DNA of 64,000 nt, from contig JADFAD010000001.1 of the NCBI GenBank assembly GCA_015665455.1, forward strand, positions 62,001 through 126,000. Reading direction: 5' to 3'. Source of the stretch: Oceanospirillaceae bacterium. Its GTDB lineage: Bacteria > Pseudomonadota > Gammaproteobacteria > Pseudomonadales > Litoribrevibacteraceae. The position numbers and the translations under genes were made by a program. Each line of letters starts with the position of its first letter. Within the stretch, counting starts at the first letter, position 1. The notes under the pieces were generated by a model. It was given only the letters and a program-made list of their open reading frames with translations, searched no databases and was not told the DNA's origin. Shown piece after piece: positions 7,546 through 14,664 of this stretch.

Positions 7546-8673
7546 ATGAAAATAGGTGTTCTTGGTGGTGGTCAGCTTGGCCGAATGATGGCTCTGGCTG
7601 GTTATCCAATGGGGTTGAAATTTGGTTTGTTTGATCCCACTGAAGATTCATGCGGTGGTCAGGTGGCTCCTTTATTTACCGCTCCTTTTGAAATCACTGA
7701 AGCCCTCGAAAAATTTGTAGATGAGCATGACGTGTTTACCTACGAGTTTGAAAATGTTCCTTTGGAACTGGCTGAGTACATCTCTCAGCGAAAGCCCTTA
7801 TTTCCTGGAAAAGATGCCCTTTATTATGCTCAGCATCGTTTAACGGAAAAGAAGTTATTTCAGTCGTTGGATATTCCTGTTACCGCTTTTAGTAAAGTGG
7901 ATGATAGAGCATCTCTACTTGAGGCAGAGAGTACTGTTGGTATTCCGTTTATCTTGAAGACAACTACGCTTGGCTATGATGGTAAAGGTCAGTATCGAGT
8001 TACTTCTCAAGAAGAATTGAATTTACTGGCTGATAAGCTGTTCCCTGTTCAGGGTGAGGCTTGCAAAGATACAACGTATGGTGGCGTTAGCGAATATATT
8101 GCTGAAGCGTTTGTGAACTTCACGCGTGAGCTATCCATTGTATGTGTTCGTGATCAGCAAGGTGAGTGTAAGTTCTATTCTCCGGCAGAAAATGATCATC
8201 GTGATGGGATTTTGCATTTAAGCGTAGCGCCTGCGAAGGGGCTTTCTGAAGAGCGTTTAATGAGTCTTCAGGGTTACGCCCAGAAGCTGTTAGAAAAACT
8301 GGATTATGTCGGTGTACTTTCCATTGAGTTTTTCGAAACGACGGATGGTTTGATAGTGAACGAGTATGCCCCGCGTGTTCATAACTCAGGGCATTGGTCT
8401 ATGGAAGGTTCGATCACTGGGCAGTTTGAGAATCATATTCGAGCGGTAGCTGGTTTGCCGTTAGGTGATACTAATAACCGTTCTGTAAGTGCTATGTATA
8501 ATTTAGTTGGTCATGATGTAGATAGAGCTGCATTATCCATCCCTGATGTGCATGTTCATTGGTATGGAAAAGACATCAAACCAAAGCGTAAAGTTGGCCA
8601 CGTTAACCTGCTGGCGGCAGACTATGAAGCGTTAGAGGCTAAGATCGATAAGCTTGAAAAATTAATAAAGTAA
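7546..8673 (+). CDS. purK: N5-carboxyaminoimidazole ribonucleotide synthase PurK
   Basis: PurK is an ATP-grasp enzyme that makes N5-CAIR from AIR, bicarbonate and ATP, feeding PurE. It begins with GVLGGGQLGRMM, the typical N-terminal nucleotide-fold motif. The ATP-grasp core follows: PFILKTTTLGYDGKGQY, then EAFVNFTRELSIV, GVLSIEFFET and NEYAPRVHNSGHWS, which carries metal and AIR contacts. The 375 residues match the family. I chose ATG 7546 over the adjacent in-frame GTG because GTAGAGG is well placed for it. A strong terminator ends the unit. Confidence 0.96.
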   Translation: MKIGVLGGGQLGRMMALAGYPMGLKFGLFDPTEDSCGGQVAPLFTAPFEITEALEKFVDEHDVFTYEFENVPLELAEYISQRKPLFPGKDALYYAQHRLTEKKLFQSLDIPVTAFSKVDDRASLLEAESTVGIPFILKTTTLGYDGKGQYRVTSQEELNLLADKLFPVQGEACKDTTYGGVSEYIAEAFVNFTRELSIVCVRDQQGECKFYSPAENDHRDGILHLSVAPAKGLSEERLMSLQGYAQKLLEKLDYVGVLSIEFFETTDGLIVNEYAPRVHNSGHWSMEGSITGQFENHIRAVAGLPLGDTNNRSVSAMYNLVGHDVDRAALSIPDVHVHWYGKDIKPKRKVGHVNLLAADYEALEAKIDKLEKLIK

Positions 8674-8698
8674 TTTAAAGCTAGATCGAACGTTGAAA

Positions 8699-8727
8699 TA
8701 AAAAAGAGAGCATATGCTCTCTTTTTT
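8699..8727. terminator. Bidirectional terminator after purK
   Basis: GAGAGC/GCTCTC with an ATAT turn is flanked by six As and six Ts. It lies between the convergent purK and the diguanylate cyclase gene ending at 8734. Confidence 0.92.
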
Positions 8728-8733
8728 GGGTTT

Positions 8734-9915
8734 TTAACATGTTCTGTTTCTACCGCTGTTTTTGGCTTCGTAAAGTTTTTCATCTGCTTTATGTACTACG
8801 TCATAGCAGTCTTGGGTGTTATCGGGCGTCATTGTTGCTACACCAGCGCTTATGGTGATGTGTTCTGATGAGTCATGGCCTAAGTCGAGCTCCTCAACGG
8901 CTTTACGTGTTCTTTCTGCGAGCATGACTGCGTCATCATGCGATGCATTGCTTAAAACCACGACGAACTCTTCTCCGCCATAACGTGCGACTAAATCTTC
9001 AGCTCGAGTTGCTTGAGTTGAAATGATGTAGGAGATCTTTTGAAGCAGAAGGTCTCCTTGCTGGTGGCCGTAGTTATCGTTGTATTTTTTAAAATGATCT
9101 ACATCGATAAGAATGCAGGAAATTGGATATTGGCGTCTTAAGCAGCGGTTCCATTCTCTTATCAATGTGTTATCGAAGCTTCGGCGGTTAGCGATACCGG
9201 TTAGTGGGTCGCTCAGTGTTTGCTCTGTTAAGAACTCTTTTGTTTTCGTCAGTTCTTGGTTGCTTTGTTCTAGGTGTGCATTCTTCTGTTGCAGAGAATA
9301 TAGTAGTTCTTGATTTTTGTTTTCTAAGTGAAGTGAATCGTTAACAAGGTTTGAGAAGTTGTTCCCTAAGATGATTAATACAGCTAAGAACAATATGCAT
9401 AATAAGCCCATAGTGACGTTGAACTCATTGCCTGATAATACGTTCATTATAATTGCGGGGATAAATATCAAGCAAACGAAGATTTTTTGAGCGTACTTAG
9501 AGGGGGATAAGCTCATGCTTCCTCCCATTGCAGTGGCAGAGGCAATCCAGATCATCAAGAGGCTGTAAGCTTCATCGGTGTAAATACTGAAGAGTAAGAA
9601 GCTAGCTCCCCATATCGCAGCCGTTGTGGATGAACCAATAATAAATTGCCGCAAGCCGAGTTTGTGAGGCTTATCTAAGTAGCTACTTGTTCGAAGCACT
9701 TGTTTAACCTTATGAAGCCGATAAAGAGATGCGCTTAGAATTACTACAAACCAAACGAGTATTATCTCCCATGGAACTTTAGTCCAAAGTAATACCAGAA
9801 GGAGGCTGCTGTTTAAAATAGTAGCGGGCACAGCTTTGAGTGAATTGGCGTAAAGTTGGTGTATGCGTTTATATTCTGATTGGTTTTCTAGATTGGGGGA
9901 GTATTCGGCATCCAT
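8734..9915 (-). CDS. Membrane-bound diguanylate cyclase (GGDEF)
   Basis: The enzyme makes cyclic di-GMP from two GTP. The first 200 residues contain about five or six membrane segments (VLLWTKVPWEIILVWFVVIL, FIIGSSTTAAIWGASFLLF and others). A coiled-coil linker (about 200-230) and a C-terminal GGDEF domain follow. The active loop is GGEEF at 313-317, preceded at the right distance by RAED, an RxxD inhibitory site. DPLTGIANRRSF and DVDHFKKYND are intact. The cyclase should therefore be active and feedback-inhibited. The membrane sensor has no recognisable named domain, so the signal is unknown. Confidence 0.93.
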   Translation of the reverse strand: MDAEYSPNLENQSEYKRIHQLYANSLKAVPATILNSSLLLVLLWTKVPWEIILVWFVVILSASLYRLHKVKQVLRTSSYLDKPHKLGLRQFIIGSSTTAAIWGASFLLFSIYTDEAYSLLMIWIASATAMGGSMSLSPSKYAQKIFVCLIFIPAIIMNVLSGNEFNVTMGLLCILFLAVLIILGNNFSNLVNDSLHLENKNQELLYSLQQKNAHLEQSNQELTKTKEFLTEQTLSDPLTGIANRRSFDNTLIREWNRCLRRQYPISCILIDVDHFKKYNDNYGHQQGDLLLQKISYIISTQATRAEDLVARYGGEEFVVVLSNASHDDAVMLAERTRKAVEELDLGHDSSEHITISAGVATMTPDNTQDCYDVVHKADEKLYEAKNSGRNRTC

Positions 9916-10007
9916 GATTTACATCCTGTAATCATCTAATGATGTACTTTATCCGTCAGTGTCAGTTTTAGCCGATCTGAAATAAGTAGTGATTTATGTG
10001 AATTCCT

Positions 10008-10040
10008 GAAAACAATCATATCACTGATTTGATTGTTTTC
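10008..10040. repeat. Perfect 11-bp inverted repeat between the small membrane protein and the cyclase gene
   Basis: GAAAACAATCA and its exact complement are separated by 11 bases. It lies 31 bases past the stop of the 86-residue protein and 92 bases before the cyclase start, all on the minus strand. Its A-rich and T-rich arms could act as a weak terminator or as a dyad operator for the cyclase. Confidence 0.6.
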
Positions 10041-10071
10041 TATACTACCCAAAGGTAGGGCTTAACCGTTT

Positions 10072-10332
10072 TTAGTCTTTGAGTTGTTCAACCGGTCCGT
10101 GTTTCTTTTCGAAAAGCTTCCAAGTTATATAGTAGGGTATGAAGTAGGCCGCTAACAATCCAGTAAACCCACGAGTTGCTATGAATTTGAGTTCTTGTTC
10201 TGTTGTACCAAGAAGAGAAGGGATTAATACTGCCGCAAGTAGGAATACTCCCCACAAAACTATGCCATATATCTTAAATATTTTTAATATTTTGGCGCGA
10301 GTTTCTTTCGCTTTTGAGAGATCGTTTGTCAT
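10072..10332 (-). CDS. Small membrane protein, two predicted transmembrane helices
   Basis: The 86-residue protein has a charged N-terminus and two hydrophobic helices at about 22-43 and 53-72 (ITWKLFEKKHG follows the second). I do not recognise the family. Charged residues flank the helices, which fits an integral inner-membrane protein. An AAGGA site lies about 7 bases before the ATG. It sits alone between two larger minus-strand genes. The clear ribosome site and coherent membrane topology support it as real. Confidence 0.65.
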   Translation of the reverse strand: MTNDLSKAKETRAKILKIFKIYGIVLWGVFLLAAVLIPSLLGTTEQELKFIATRGFTGLLAAYFIPYYITWKLFEKKHGPVEQLKD

Positions 10333-10420
10333 GTTGATGTCCTTACATAAATAAGCGAGTCGGATATTAACAGAAATACGACATAGGGTTTACCTGACAT
10401 TTGTATCAAGTTTTTTTATT

Positions 10421-10440
10421 TTGGATTGGATTGGATTGGA
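10421..10440. repeat. Four tandem copies of TTGGA
   Basis: A perfect 5-base motif repeats four times in an otherwise featureless gap. Tracts like this can vary in copy number by slippage; it lies outside any coding region. Confidence 0.8.
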
Positions 10441-10453
10441 TTGAGAAAGAGTA

Positions 10454-10475
10454 ACCGCCTATTAATTTAGGCGGT
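10454..10475 (-). terminator. Stem-loop after the desaturase gene
   Basis: ACCGCCTA pairs perfectly with TAGGCGGT around a six-base loop, 69 bases past the desaturase stop. On the minus strand it is followed only by a modest T/C-rich stretch, so it is a probable rather than a certain terminator. Confidence 0.5.
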
Positions 10476-10544
10476 ATTAAATTTAGAGTGATTTATTAGC
10501 AGTGTGTTTATATTGAGTCATGTTGCTTTCGGTTGCTTTAATGA

Positions 10545-11732
10545 TTAGGCAGCCTTAAGAGTGTATAGGCGCAATTGATCGGCAAACTCTTGTAGACAGT
10601 CAATGCCTGACTGCTCTGCTTCATGGCACCATTGCTTAAGTGCTTGCAGTAGTTCGTCACTGCTGGCTGAGCGTCTGGACCAAACGGCCATGAGCTCTTG
10701 CTTCTTTTGATAAACTTCATTTAATAGATCGTGTGAGCTTAGAAGTTTATCTCTTTGGATTATGGCTTTGTCTGACAGAAGGCTTTCATCGCGGCTCATT
10801 ACCTTTTTTGCTTTTCGAAACAGCTGGTGCAGTTCTTGATGCGCTTTCGATTTTTCTTCTTCGATTGCAGGTCGAATTACGTTCTTGGTGTATGCCGACA
10901 TGATTTGAAAGCGGTTATGTACGGCTGCTTTAGCTGCATCCAGATCAAGTGTTTGTTTTGACGTATCTTTAATAGGCACAGGGGCAACTTTACGTACTTT
11001 AGCAAGGTGAACAAATTCAAGACTTTTTATCCACATCCAACCTATGTCAAATTCCCAAGGTTTTACAGACAGTTTGGCTGAATTTGGGTAGGTGTGATGA
11101 TTGTTATGAAGCTCTTCGCCTCCAATTAAAATGCCCCAAGGAGATATGTTGGTGGCTGCATCAGAGCATTCAAAGTTACGATAGCCCCAAAAGTGACCTA
11201 AGCCATTGATGACCCCGGCAGCAAATACAGGCATCCACATCATTTGAATTGCCCATAAGGTAATGCCTATCGGGCCAAATGCGAGTAGGTCAAAGGCCAG
11301 CATCAAGAAAACACCTTTTAATTTGTGTGGGGTGTATATGTTTCTTTCTAGCCAGTCATCAGGTGTTCCATTGCCATACTTCTTAAGCGTTTCAGGTGTG
11401 GCAGCTTCTTTGTATAGTTCAGCGCCGCGAAGAAGTACGGTTTTAATTCCTTTAACTACTGGGCTGTGAGGGTCTTCAGCTGTTTCGCATTTCGCATGAT
11501 GTTTACGATGAATGGCCGTCCATTCTTTGGTACTCTGTGCAGTAGTAATCCACACCCAGAAACGGAAGAAGTGTTGAACTGCGGGGTGAAGCTCCAGCGA
11601 TCTATGAGCGGAAAACCGATGCAGGTATACGGTTACGCTAACGATTGTAATGTGGGTCATTACGAACATAGCGATCATAAAGTGCCAAAAACTAGTGCCT
11701 AGCAACCCTTGTTGCCAAATTTGTTCCCACAT
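10545..11732 (-). CDS. Membrane fatty acid desaturase (delta-9 acyl-CoA type, DesB-like)
   Basis: The enzyme introduces a double bond into an acyl chain, using oxygen and a di-iron centre in the membrane. The three histidine clusters are visible: HRFSAH (38-43), HRKHH (75-79) and HNNHH (208-212). Hydrophobic segments lie between them. About 140 C-terminal residues are charged and helical, an extension I recall also in the roughly 395-residue Pseudomonas DesB-type enzymes. ATG 11732 was chosen because GGAGA lies 9 bases upstream; the frame extends to a TTG further back. Divergent from truC across an inverted repeat. Confidence 0.9.
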   Translation of the reverse strand: MWEQIWQQGLLGTSFWHFMIAMFVMTHITIVSVTVYLHRFSAHRSLELHPAVQHFFRFWVWITTAQSTKEWTAIHRKHHAKCETAEDPHSPVVKGIKTVLLRGAELYKEAATPETLKKYGNGTPDDWLERNIYTPHKLKGVFLMLAFDLLAFGPIGITLWAIQMMWMPVFAAGVINGLGHFWGYRNFECSDAATNISPWGILIGGEELHNNHHTYPNSAKLSVKPWEFDIGWMWIKSLEFVHLAKVRKVAPVPIKDTSKQTLDLDAAKAAVHNRFQIMSAYTKNVIRPAIEEEKSKAHQELHQLFRKAKKVMSRDESLLSDKAIIQRDKLLSSHDLLNEVYQKKQELMAVWSRRSASSDELLQALKQWCHEAEQSGIDCLQEFADQLRLYTLKAA

Positions 11733-11765
11733 TGATCGAGTCTCCAAATAATTTGGTCTATTAAT

Positions 11766-11810
11766 ACCATTTTTTCGAACTTTTCTCTAATCCAAGAGAA
11801 AGAAAATGGT
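11766..11810. repeat. Long imperfect inverted repeat between the desaturase and truC starts
   Basis: The outer arms ACCATTTT (11766-11773) and AAAATGGT (11803-11810) enclose inner arms TTTCTCT (11782-11788) and AGAGAAA (11795-11801). Its place in the shared divergent promoter region suggests an operator or leader structure for the desaturase, which is commonly controlled by lipid-sensing repressors. That role is inferred. Confidence 0.55.
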
Positions 11811-11864
11811 AGAAAATTCTTGTGGTGGATTAATTACAGCTTACTCATGTACGTTAGGAATTGT

Positions 11865-12602
11865 ATGACTGAGAATGAAAAACTGAAGATTGTTTATCAA
11901 GATGAACACATGGTGGTTATTGATAAACCGTCGGGTTTATTAGTACACAGATCCAAGATGGCTCATGGCGTTAAAGAGTTTGCGTTACAAATATTAAGGA
12001 ATCAGCTTGGACAAAGAGTGTACCCGGCCCATCGTCTAGATAGACCAACGTCTGGCTTATTGGTTTTTGCATTGAGTGAACAGGTCTTAGCTGAAATAAC
12101 GAAGCAGTTTTCAGAGGCAACCATTACTAAAACTTACCAGTGTGTGGTGAGGGGGTTTGCTTATTCTGGGGTCATTGATCATCCTTTGAAAGACCCGGTC
12201 GATGACCGGCGCTTACTTCGTCAAGGTGTGACTCATGAAGCTAGAGATTCCTTGTCAGAATATCAAACCATTGAGCATTACGAAATGCCGTGGGCGTTTG
12301 GTAAGTTCTCTACATCACGTTATTCACTCGTTTCCGTGAGACCGAAAACAGGAAGGCGTCATCAAATCAGAAAACACATGGATCATATTGCGCACCCAAT
12401 AATAGGCGATACGCGATATGGACAAGGTGTGCATAATCGTTTGTTTCGTGATCACTTTGATAGTCATCGTTTATTGTTGGCGGCGACAGAGCTTAAAATG
12501 ACACACCCTGTTACAGGGCTGCCACTTGAACTTCAGATTCCTCCTGCAGAGGAAATGAAAGTTGTGATTGAGGCGCTACGGACTCATCAAGTGACTGAAT
12601 AG
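11865..12602 (+). CDS. truC: tRNA pseudouridine(65) synthase TruC
   Basis: TruC isomerises uridine 65 in tRNA to pseudouridine. The product has the RluA-type core: IVYQDEHMVVIDKPSGLLVH, then AHRLDRPTSGLLVFAL with the catalytic Asp at about residue 59, then the VRPKTGRRHQIRKHM and HPIIGDTRYG motifs. The short HRLDRPTSG form and the KTGRRHQIRKH segment are typical of TruC rather than RluA or RluD. Start chosen at the ATG with AGGA upstream; the frame is open for 15 more codons. Its 3' end overlaps the convergent metallo-hydrolase gene by 92 bases. Confidence 0.93.
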   Translation: MTENEKLKIVYQDEHMVVIDKPSGLLVHRSKMAHGVKEFALQILRNQLGQRVYPAHRLDRPTSGLLVFALSEQVLAEITKQFSEATITKTYQCVVRGFAYSGVIDHPLKDPVDDRRLLRQGVTHEARDSLSEYQTIEHYEMPWAFGKFSTSRYSLVSVRPKTGRRHQIRKHMDHIAHPIIGDTRYGQGVHNRLFRDHFDSHRLLLAATELKMTHPVTGLPLELQIPPAEEMKVVIEALRTHQVTE

Positions 12603-13419
12603 CCTGTGATGTGTGGAAGCCGTCAGGGTCCAAACTGCAAATGAGTTCAACGTCGTTGTTCGGACGACTTATGAGTTGTTGTAATTTTTTTGTGGTGTGA
12701 AGGCGGTCGGCTCTGCAGCAATCGATTGTTGCCCCGAGAAAATTAATGAGGGGAAGGTTTTGGTGTTGAGTAATGGTTGATAAATTTAAGGTGGCGTCTC
12801 CGCAATGAAGAAGCCATCCTTTCTTTTGTTTGATGGCAACACCTGCGTGCCCTCTGCTATGGCCTGGGAGGTCGATCAATAGCATATCGTCAGATTCAGG
12901 GAAGATTGGTGAGCATTCCAACTCATTCCATCGTTGCCCTCCGAAAAAGTGAAACTTCCACTTTGTACTGTGTTGCCAGTGATGGCTTGTGTATCGCCAC
13001 TTCTCAGTAAAGGTTTGAGGGGCATTTGCAGCGTCGTATTCTTTTCGTATGACATGAATGGTTGCATTGGGGAAGTCAGATAACCCTCCAGTTTGCAAGA
13101 AGTCCATGTGGGTCAATATTACATGTCGCACATCATCTCGACTGTAGCCTAATCGTTCTACTTGGTTGATCGCGCATTCGACTTTCATTAATGCCGGTTG
13201 TGTAAAAAAAGCGCGTACTTTGCCTATGGCTATGTCGGTTCTTTCGATGTCTTTACGACCAACGCCTGAGTCGATAAGAACCAATCCTTTAGGGGTTTCT
13301 ATGAGAAGGCAGTGGGTAACCAAGAAACGAGTGTCTCTATAGCCTTTGGATGGAAATAGTAGGCGAGAGGAGAACGGATTAAGTGTGCCGCAATTTAGAT
13401 GGTGAATCTGACCGATCAT
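12511..13419 (-). CDS. Metallo-beta-lactamase-fold protein with a degenerate metal motif
   Basis: The fold is clear: FLVTHCLLIETPKGLVLIDSGVG at the start, DLPGHSRGHAGVAI and LLHCGDATL later, as in quorum-quenching-lactonase-like hydrolases. In the key zinc motif (usually THxHxDHxGG or THxDxDHxGG) the sequence reads THMDFLQTGG at about 98-107. The Asp-His pair is thus replaced by Leu-Gln. The later His of GHSRGH and the Asp of GDA remain. Loss of two ligands suggests altered metal binding or loss of catalysis. I read the codons directly and see no frameshift. The 3' end overlaps truC on the other strand. Confidence 0.85.
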   Translation of the reverse strand: MIGQIHHLNCGTLNPFSSRLLFPSKGYRDTRFLVTHCLLIETPKGLVLIDSGVGRKDIERTDIAIGKVRAFFTQPALMKVECAINQVERLGYSRDDVRHVILTHMDFLQTGGLSDFPNATIHVIRKEYDAANAPQTFTEKWRYTSHHWQHSTKWKFHFFGGQRWNELECSPIFPESDDMLLIDLPGHSRGHAGVAIKQKKGWLLHCGDATLNLSTITQHQNLPLINFLGATIDCCRADRLHTTKKLQQLISRPNNDVELICSLDPDGFHTSQAIQSLDESVAPQSQLSFPLQEESEVQVAAL

Positions 13420-13550
13420 ATCAGACCTTAATTTTTGATTGTGCCAACATCGGCAGGGTGTTTTCTTGAATTTATACGTTGCTTATTGAATGTTCATACT
13501 AGATTTAAAAGAGGTATGTGTGTTCTTGCTTAGATTTGGAAAAGAAACTT

Positions 13551-14606
13551 ATGAGAAAAAAAAGTAAGGTTGCTGAGTTAATTTCAAAGGATATCCTTAA
13601 ATCTTGGCAGCAAACCCTTGATTTGGTTTGCCAATTAATTCAGGTGCCCGTGGGAATGATCTGCGCAGTGGATGAAAATACGTATTTACCCATTGCGTTG
13701 AATAAGATGAAAGATAACCCTTATTCACTGAAAAGTGTGTTTTCGTTGGATGAAGAGTTCTTGTGTGAGTGGGTAATTAGTAATGATAAAGAATTAGTTG
13801 TTTCTGATTTTACCCATGAAGAACCTTGGTCTAGATCGCCCTTGGTTGATCAGGGGATGGTTTCTTTTCTTGGGCGTCCTTTGCATTGGCCTGATGGTCG
13901 GGTCTTCGGTGTGTTCTATGTCATGGATCGTACACCGCGAAAATTTGAAGACGAGTTGTTGGCAATTTTTAACCAGCTGCATTCGTTAACTGAGTTTCAA
14001 TTAAACCTAGCGTTTGAAAGAGACCAGTTGCAACTCGCAAAGACAGTCATCGAACAGGGCGAGCAGAAGTATACTGAGCTATCTTCGAAGGATGGTCTCA
14101 CAGGGGCTTACAATCGGAGAACATTACAGGAATTGGCTGTTTCAGAGTTATCAAGAACGACTAGGAAAACAGGGTGCTTTGCTTTGGCGCTTTTAGATGT
14201 GGATCATTTTAAGCAAATAAATGATGAATATGGTCATTTAGCGGGCGATGCAGTACTGAAACACTTGGTGTTTGCTCTTGATAATATGCTTAGGCAAAGC
14301 GACTTTATTTCAAGGTTTGGAGGTGAGGAGTTTTGTCTTCTTATGCCTGAAATGGAGCCATCAATGGCATTTCATATTATTGATCGAATCCGAAAGGAGT
14401 TGGCTAAGATTCCTGTGATGTATAACGGAGAAACAATTTACTGCACGGTCAGTTTAGGTTGCGCATTATTTGAATCGGGTATGATCACTACGGTGGAAGA
14501 GTTGTTAAATATGGCGGATACGGCTCTGAATGATGCCAAACGTTCAGGACGAAATCGTGTCTGCATGGCTTCTGAAGGCATGCTGGATGAAGTTCATATG
14601 GCCTAA
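13551..14606 (+). CDS. GAF-GGDEF diguanylate cyclase
   Basis: This is a soluble cyclic-di-GMP synthase. An N-terminal GAF-like sensor (about residues 20-160: VPVGMICAVDEN, then WVISNDKELVVSDF and FLGRPLHWPDGRVFGVFYVMD) is followed by a helix and a GGDEF domain. DGLTGAYNRRTL and DVDHFKQINDEYGHLAGD are intact. GGEEF lies at about 257-261, with RQSD as the inhibitory site before it. I prefer ATG 13551 because a GTG 11 codons upstream has its GAGG too close. The GAF ligand is unknown. It is one of four GGDEF proteins in the window. Confidence 0.92.
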   Translation: MRKKSKVAELISKDILKSWQQTLDLVCQLIQVPVGMICAVDENTYLPIALNKMKDNPYSLKSVFSLDEEFLCEWVISNDKELVVSDFTHEEPWSRSPLVDQGMVSFLGRPLHWPDGRVFGVFYVMDRTPRKFEDELLAIFNQLHSLTEFQLNLAFERDQLQLAKTVIEQGEQKYTELSSKDGLTGAYNRRTLQELAVSELSRTTRKTGCFALALLDVDHFKQINDEYGHLAGDAVLKHLVFALDNMLRQSDFISRFGGEEFCLLMPEMEPSMAFHIIDRIRKELAKIPVMYNGETIYCTVSLGCALFESGMITTVEELLNMADTALNDAKRSGRNRVCMASEGMLDEVHMA

Positions 14607-14627
14607 AATTGCAAGTGAGAGATTTAG

Positions 14628-14663
14628 AAAGGTCGAAGTGAATGTTTCACTTCGACCTTTTTT
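14628..14663. terminator. Strong terminator between the GGDEF gene and mksB
   Basis: A perfect 12-bp stem (GGTCGAAGTGAA with its complement) closes a 3-base loop and is followed by six Ts on the plus strand. The flanking As also allow use from the minus strand by mksB, which ends at 14665. Confidence 0.92.
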
Positions 14664-14664
14664 A

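Noticed and set aside
10421..10440. Short tandem repeats as a CRISPR remnant
   Set aside because: The unit is 5 bases with no spacers and no cas genes nearby.
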